Positions 59,897-64,000 of a DNA stretch of 64,000 nucleotides are shown here, one piece after another. The stretch's first letter is position 1. The number at the start of each line of letters is the position of its first letter. A program made the position numbers and the translations under genes. The stretch is from Septoria linicola (lineage: Eukaryota > Ascomycota > Dothideomycetes > Mycosphaerellales > Mycosphaerellaceae), in NCBI GenBank assembly GCA_024114885.1, contig CP099424.1, positions 1,116,001 through 1,180,000 on the forward strand. The letters are read 5' to 3'. Under the pieces are notes generated by a model. The model saw only the letters and a program-made list of their open reading frames with translations, did no database searches and had not been told where the DNA came from.

Positions 59897-61756
59897 ATGA
59901 AGACAATGAGAGCAAGGTTTGCGAAGAACGCAGAAAATCCAACACAAGAAGTACACGAAGGAAGTCAAGCCGATCCGACCGTACACAAAAGATCCAACGC
60001 CAAACTTCATAGACAAAGTCGAAGTAGTGTTGGTCTCGATTCACAGAATGCAAGCCAGCAGCAAGTCGGTCCTCTTAATCCGGCCTCGCCCGCAGGCAAT
60101 ATCAATAGACAGGGCTCGATGCAATCGCAAAGTGTAGCAAGCGAGTCAGGAGAGCAACAGTACGAGGTAGTCATGGTACCTATGGGTATGTATGGCTTTA
60201 GAGAGGAAAGAAGGCCCATCAAAGCGAAGAAAGTCGCCTCGATCCAGGATGCGACGAAGAGATCGAGGTTCTCTGTCTTCGGCGGCAAGAAGAAGTCGCA
60301 GCAAGGGGGGCATGCCGCAAATGTGAATGCTAGCCAAGCAGATATTGTTGCTTCTGGTGGGATGAACGGGCTTGTCGCCGATAGCGTGATCGCTCTCAGC
60401 TCGAAAGCCACCGCACAGTCAAAAGCTGATGCCTCTCATAACGATCCATGGCAGAACGCCGGGTCTGCACAGGAGAACAGGGCAGCTGATCAAAGCATTC
60501 CACGAATGCCAGTCGTCGGGAAAGGCAAGCAACCAGCAATAGCGAATGGAGATTGGGACGAGTTTGACCAACAGCAGCTGCGCGAGTACCTTGCGGTGTC
60601 CTCTTTGCTGCAGCGGACAGAATCAGTCAGTCCTGTGGACAGTGGTATAGGCATGGAGGACGACGACAACAACACCTGGCATTCCGCGAAAAGCAGAGCG
60701 TCTGTAGACCCGCACAGCGCTGGCTATCGAAGAGTGAGCCAGCTGGACGCCGACGAGGATGGCATGGCTAAGGTACTGGCTCTCGAAGCGGCGCTCAAGG
60801 CAGAGATGGAGCTGCGACAACAAGAATGGGAAGACAGACTACGTGCCATCGCACTACAAAAAGAGCAGGAGCTCGAGAGGCTGCGGATCGAGCAGCTTGA
60901 TCGTCAACATGCCCTGGAAATGCAACGGCAAGAAGAGGCGCGACTAGCTGCCGAAGAAGCAGAACGCAATCGACCACGAGAATGCGTCTGTTGCGGTGAC
61001 GCAAAGCCACCCCTAGACTTCCCAGCAAAACCAGCCACCAACTCCTGTGAGCACGACAGTCGAACCTGCACCGAATGCATGCACAGCTGGATGGCAGCCG
61101 AATTCGAGACCAAAGGCACCGAAGACCTCAAGTGTCCCGAATGTCCCTGCAAACTCTCCTACGACGACATACACACCTGCTCCAGCGCCGCAACATTCCA
61201 ATCCTACGAGAAAATGCTCACGCGAAATGCTCTCTCCCAGCTCGACGAATTCGCCTGGTGCCTATCACCAACCTGCGATTCCGGACAACTCAACATCGAA
61301 AACGAATCCGGAGCGTTCATGGAGTGCGCCGAATGCGGCTACAAGCAATGTCTCACGCATAAATGCGCCTGGCACACAGGTGAGACGTGCGAAAAGTACG
61401 AATACAGAACTTCGGGGGCCAAAGCTCGCGATGAAGAGAAAGCTACGCAGGCTATGCTTGATGAAGTCAGTAAAAAGTGTCCCGGACCGACTTGTGGCTG
61501 GAGGATTCAGAAGACGGATGGATGCGACCATATCAAGTGCAAGATGTGCAAGTTTGAGTTTTGCTGGGAGTGTTTGGCTAGTCATAAGGTGAGTTCTACC
61601 ACGGTGCTGAAATCGAGAGAGAAGATCATGCGTACTGACTTTTGCTGTTCCTTTTTTTAGGAGATCAAGAAAGTCGGAAATACAGCCCATCAGACGTGGT
61701 GTAAGTTTCACAGCCATAACTTGGACGTGGCATGGCCGTTCAATGCGCATGCTTGA
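59897..61756 (+). CDS. RBR (RING-IBR-RING) E3 ubiquitin ligase
   Basis: Two exons, join(59897..61588, 61661..61756), give 595 residues from the ATG in CACCATGA. The first 350 residues are disordered and basic, then a coiled coil (ALKAEMELRQQEWEDRLRA) leads to the RBR module. RING1 is CVCCGDAKPPLDF with CEHDSRTCTECMHSW and CPECPC. The IBR is CLSPTCDSGQ, CAECGYKQC and CAWHTGETC. RING2 is CPGPTCGWRIQKTDGCDHIKCKMCKFEFCWEC, with the catalytic cysteine in the GCDHIKC context. The 72-nt intron ends in a long T-tract plus AG; the last exon reads GNTAHQTWCKFHSHNLDVAWPF. RBR ligases pass ubiquitin through a RING2 cysteine thioester. The target is unknown. An alternative last splice exists; see findings. 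Confidence 0.88.
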
Positions 61757-62096
61757 TGCTTTGGAAGAGGAGGTTTGTTGATGCTGTGGTGTAGGTAGCG
61801 CGAGTGCGCGCAGGACGTATCATGCGCAGGCGTGGGATAATGAGACGAATATGCCCGCGAGCTGGGCTTGATGAGCTGGAATGCTGAGAGCCTTAGCGAT
61901 ACAGGAATTGGATCGGATCAGAGACAGAGCCCAGGCGGTTGCTAACGCACTTCTCGCGACTGCCGTTGGAGGGATGCAGAGGTCAGATTCACGTTTAGAG
62001 AAGCAGATAAGTGGGCTGTCTATAATCAGAGTAGACCAGCTCCGTAGACGTGTCAACCATAACCCTTTCGCTTTTAACAGTTCAGAAGCACTCGTG
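61757..62096. other. Convergent intergenic region RBR ligase / SEC11
   Basis: A 340-bp interval. The start of it (61791-61871) could be an alternative last exon of the RBR gene. The rest is presumed 3' UTR. Confidence 0.45.
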
Positions 62097-62681
62097 CTAC
62101 TCTCGTTGCAACACTACCGTCAAGGCCATGAATACCAACATGGCCGTCTTGAGCCATGGATACTCGCTCAGCAGGATCGTTACATATCCGACAAAGGGCA
62201 CGTATCCCACAACACTTCCAACCACGTCCTTACTCCTGTCCAGGTAACTCTGCCCTCGCGCGTAGAGCTCCGTATCATCTGCGGCGTTGTTGTCTCCCTT
62301 GGTCAATAGTTGCAGGGGCTTTGGTCTGCTTGTCCGTTAGTCTCCTACCACTCTCCCCATCTACTAGACATAGTGATGCACTCACCCTCCACCAAACCTC
62401 CTCACGACTCTGTGCACGATAGGAATATCTTTCCCTCGCACGTTGTATACCACGACTTCTCCCACTTGTGTTTCTAGCCCTCTGTTCCACAGGAAGAGCA
62501 AATCACCACGCTGGAATGCAGGCTCCATCGAGCCAGAAAGCACCACGACGATCGGTGAGGAGGAATCCGTAACAACGGAAAGGCCTTTCCAGAGCATGAA
62601 AGCTGTCGAAAGCACGAGTGCGAAGTTGAGGACTTGGGCGGCGAGTTGCCGCGGCTGCATGTTGGACACCGAGCCAAACAT
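62097..62681 (-). CDS. SEC11: Signal peptidase complex catalytic subunit Sec11
   Basis: Two exons, complement(62097..62325, 62386..62681), give 174 residues, near the 167 of yeast Sec11. An N-terminal membrane anchor (QVLNFALVLSTAFMLWKGL) precedes the catalytic serine S51 in VVVLSGSMEPAFQRGDLL. H90 lies in IPIVHRVV and the acidic residues D110 and D116 in LTKGDNNAADD. The intron joins RRFGGG to PKPLQLLTKGD; its branch site is CTAAC. The C-terminus has the expected GYVPFVGYVTILLSEYPWLK and a second hydrophobic segment. Sec11 removes signal peptides in the ER lumen as part of the Spc1-Spc2-Spc3-Sec11 complex. A start at Met8 is possible. Confidence 0.95.
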
Positions 62682-63465
62682 GGTTGCGTCGATCGATTTG
62701 TGCGATTCGCGTGGATAGTGTTGGTTGTCTTGAAGTTGCGATTTTGATTAGTTATTCGAAGTCGCGAAGATGGAGCTTCCACTTCGAGAACGTGTCCGCT
62801 TCGGTGTTAACGGCGATATAGAGTTTGGGCACCCTTGCTTAGCTTGGCATGTGAGCATCCCATTGACTTCACGTTCACTTCACTTCTCGATTCACTTTAG
62901 CATCGGCGAAGTACAGCAGAAGGCTCGCGTGAGGTCTGCTGTGGCTCGTGTGAATTCGCAGTGCGGACTGGGATGCCATCTAAGCCTCTGCAGATCTCAA
63001 GAGACAACATCCGAGAGCGAACGGATCATGCTCTGCACACAAGCTGCTCAAGCCATCGACCAAGAACTTTCTCAACCCTTGCTGTCCGACTTGAGGGTGA
63101 GGCTAGACGAACGCCGCCATGCGTGTTCCCCCTTGCTCGCCGCAAAGGCGCAGCCGAAAGGTTGGCCTCAAACAACACTTGCCACAAGCTTTCAATGAGT
63201 TCATTTGAGTCACGCACTTTCCAATTGTGCTCCATTACAATAGCTTCTTAGCTGACTCCCCTTTGATCTGTCGCCTTTTTTGCTTGAAGTACCCCAAAGC
63301 TTACATGACTTTCGAAGAAGATATACTTCAAAAGCGAGCACCAACTCGACAATCTTCTTGACACAACGGTCCACAGTCGCTGAACTACTTACGTCTTCTA
63401 CCACTTGGCCAGGACTCATAGTTGTCGTCGTGACAACCGTCACTGAGACATAATTTCCGCAGAGA
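62682..63465. promoter_or_regulatory. Divergent promoter SEC11 / PWWP-like gene
   Basis: A 784-bp interval between the two starts. A CTGAG...TTTCCGCAG stretch before 63463 could be the end of a 5' UTR intron of the PWWP-like gene. No protein recognised. Confidence 0.35.
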
Positions 63466-64000
63466 ATGGAGATGCAACGAAGCGCTGGAAGCACATACAT
63501 CCTGACCCTCAACAAGAAGAAATGGCCTATCGTGATTTGCCGCGATGAGCTCGCCCCTGAGGAGTTCATAAGACTTCGCCATCGCCAGAGCCATACTGCC
63601 GCTGTTCTACTTGGCAAGAGAAAGTTGTGAGTGGACCTGCTGTGGTTGAAAGATAAGTGAGGCCAGGAACTAAAGAGCAAACTTACAGCATCTGGGTGAA
63701 TCCTGAAACGCTTGAAGACATCGAGCCGCACAAGGATTACACTGCTGGCTTAACGCCTTTCGCTCAACAGGATATCCAAGACAATGACAGCGACGAGGTG
63801 ATAGACGAAAAGAGGCGACGCTTGGCCTTTCGCGACGATGCTCAACAATGGAAGGATGACGCGTTCTGGGCAAACTATATCTTCAATCAGTCCGAGGCAA
63901 GGAAGTTCGAATGGGCAGGCAAGAAGCACCAGAGCTCTTCTCACAAGAGACGTCGCAATACCAAAAGTGACTCGGTGATCGCCCTGGAGGATAACGGTGC
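63466..64000 (+). CDS. PWWP-like domain protein, 5' part
   Basis: The gene runs off the window end. Exons seen are join(63466..63626, 63689..64000), with a 62-nt intron joining GKRKF to IWVNPETLEDI. The first exon reads STYILTLNKKKWPIVICRDELAPEEFI, where KWPIVIC stands in for the PWP core of a PWWP-type chromatin reader. HTAAVLLGKRKFIWVNPETLEDI then gives the last strands of the barrel. After it the chain is charged with a basic stretch (SSHKRRRNTKSDS). The role may be histone-tail or DNA binding in the nucleus. A fungus-specific protein with a Tudor-like fold is the alternative. The start may be at 63466 or 63472. Confidence 0.7.

Noticed and set aside
1..64000. Transposons, CRISPR arrays, rRNA genes and a biosynthetic gene cluster
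   Set aside because: No transposase, reverse transcriptase, terminal repeats, regular spacers, rRNA-like stretch or PKS/NRPS-type gene was seen. The metabolic genes present are dispersed primary-metabolism genes.

Overview
The window is nuclear DNA of a filamentous ascomycete fungus. The genes are eukaryotic, carry short GT-AG introns (48-120 nt, with one inferred at 208 nt) with fungal CTAAC/CTGAC-type branch sites, and encode fungal hallmark proteins: a C6-type transcription-factor middle region, Atg11, CSC1/RSN1-type channel and Vip1. Gene style and density suggest a dothideomycete (Mycosphaerella-like). That placement is an inference from memory of related proteins, not from a database search.

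Layout. 0-9.5 kb: end of a fungal transcription factor (+, cut by the window start), BRF1 of TFIIIB (-), DAHP synthase (+), GOT1 (-, four exons including a 27-nt microexon) and an FAD oxidoreductase resembling yeast Tda3 (+). 9.5-13.4 kb: an accessory-looking island with a C2H2/ankyrin protein (+) flanked by two small related single-pass membrane protein genes (-). 13.4-24 kb: UTP21 (-), VIP1 (+) and a flavocytochrome b2 type lactate dehydrogenase (-). 24-31 kb: TSR2 (-) and a very large HSL-type hydrolase with a disordered extension (+). 32-36 kb: a CCDC174/DUF4078 protein (-), homoserine dehydrogenase (+) and an F-box-like protein (+). 36-45 kb: CSC1-type cation channel (-), NHP6 HMG-box protein (-) and an Asteroid/XPG-like nuclease-fold protein (-). 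45-52 kb: an unknown zinc-ribbon-like gene interrupted by one in-frame TAG (-), an ACAD10/11-like acyl-CoA dehydrogenase (-), ISA2 (+) and phosphoglucomutase (+). 52-64 kb: ATG11 (-), kynureninase (+), an RBR E3 ligase (+), SEC11 (-) and the 5' part of a PWWP-like protein (+, cut by the window end).

Most genes are single-copy housekeeping functions: Pol III transcription, ribosome biogenesis (UTP21, TSR2), amino-acid and NAD metabolism (DAHP synthase, HOM6, kynureninase), inositol pyrophosphate signalling, secretion (GOT1, SEC11), Fe-S assembly and selective autophagy. They are not a functional cluster. I saw no transposon, CRISPR array, rRNA or convincing tRNA.

The least explained signals are four. 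First, the paired 83/85-residue membrane proteins around the ankyrin gene. Second, a possible spliced alternative C-terminus of ATG11. Third, the TAG-interrupted 226-codon frame at 45.2-45.8 kb. Fourth, an alternative terminal exon of the RBR ligase. Exon junctions were placed by hand from frame continuity and family similarity.
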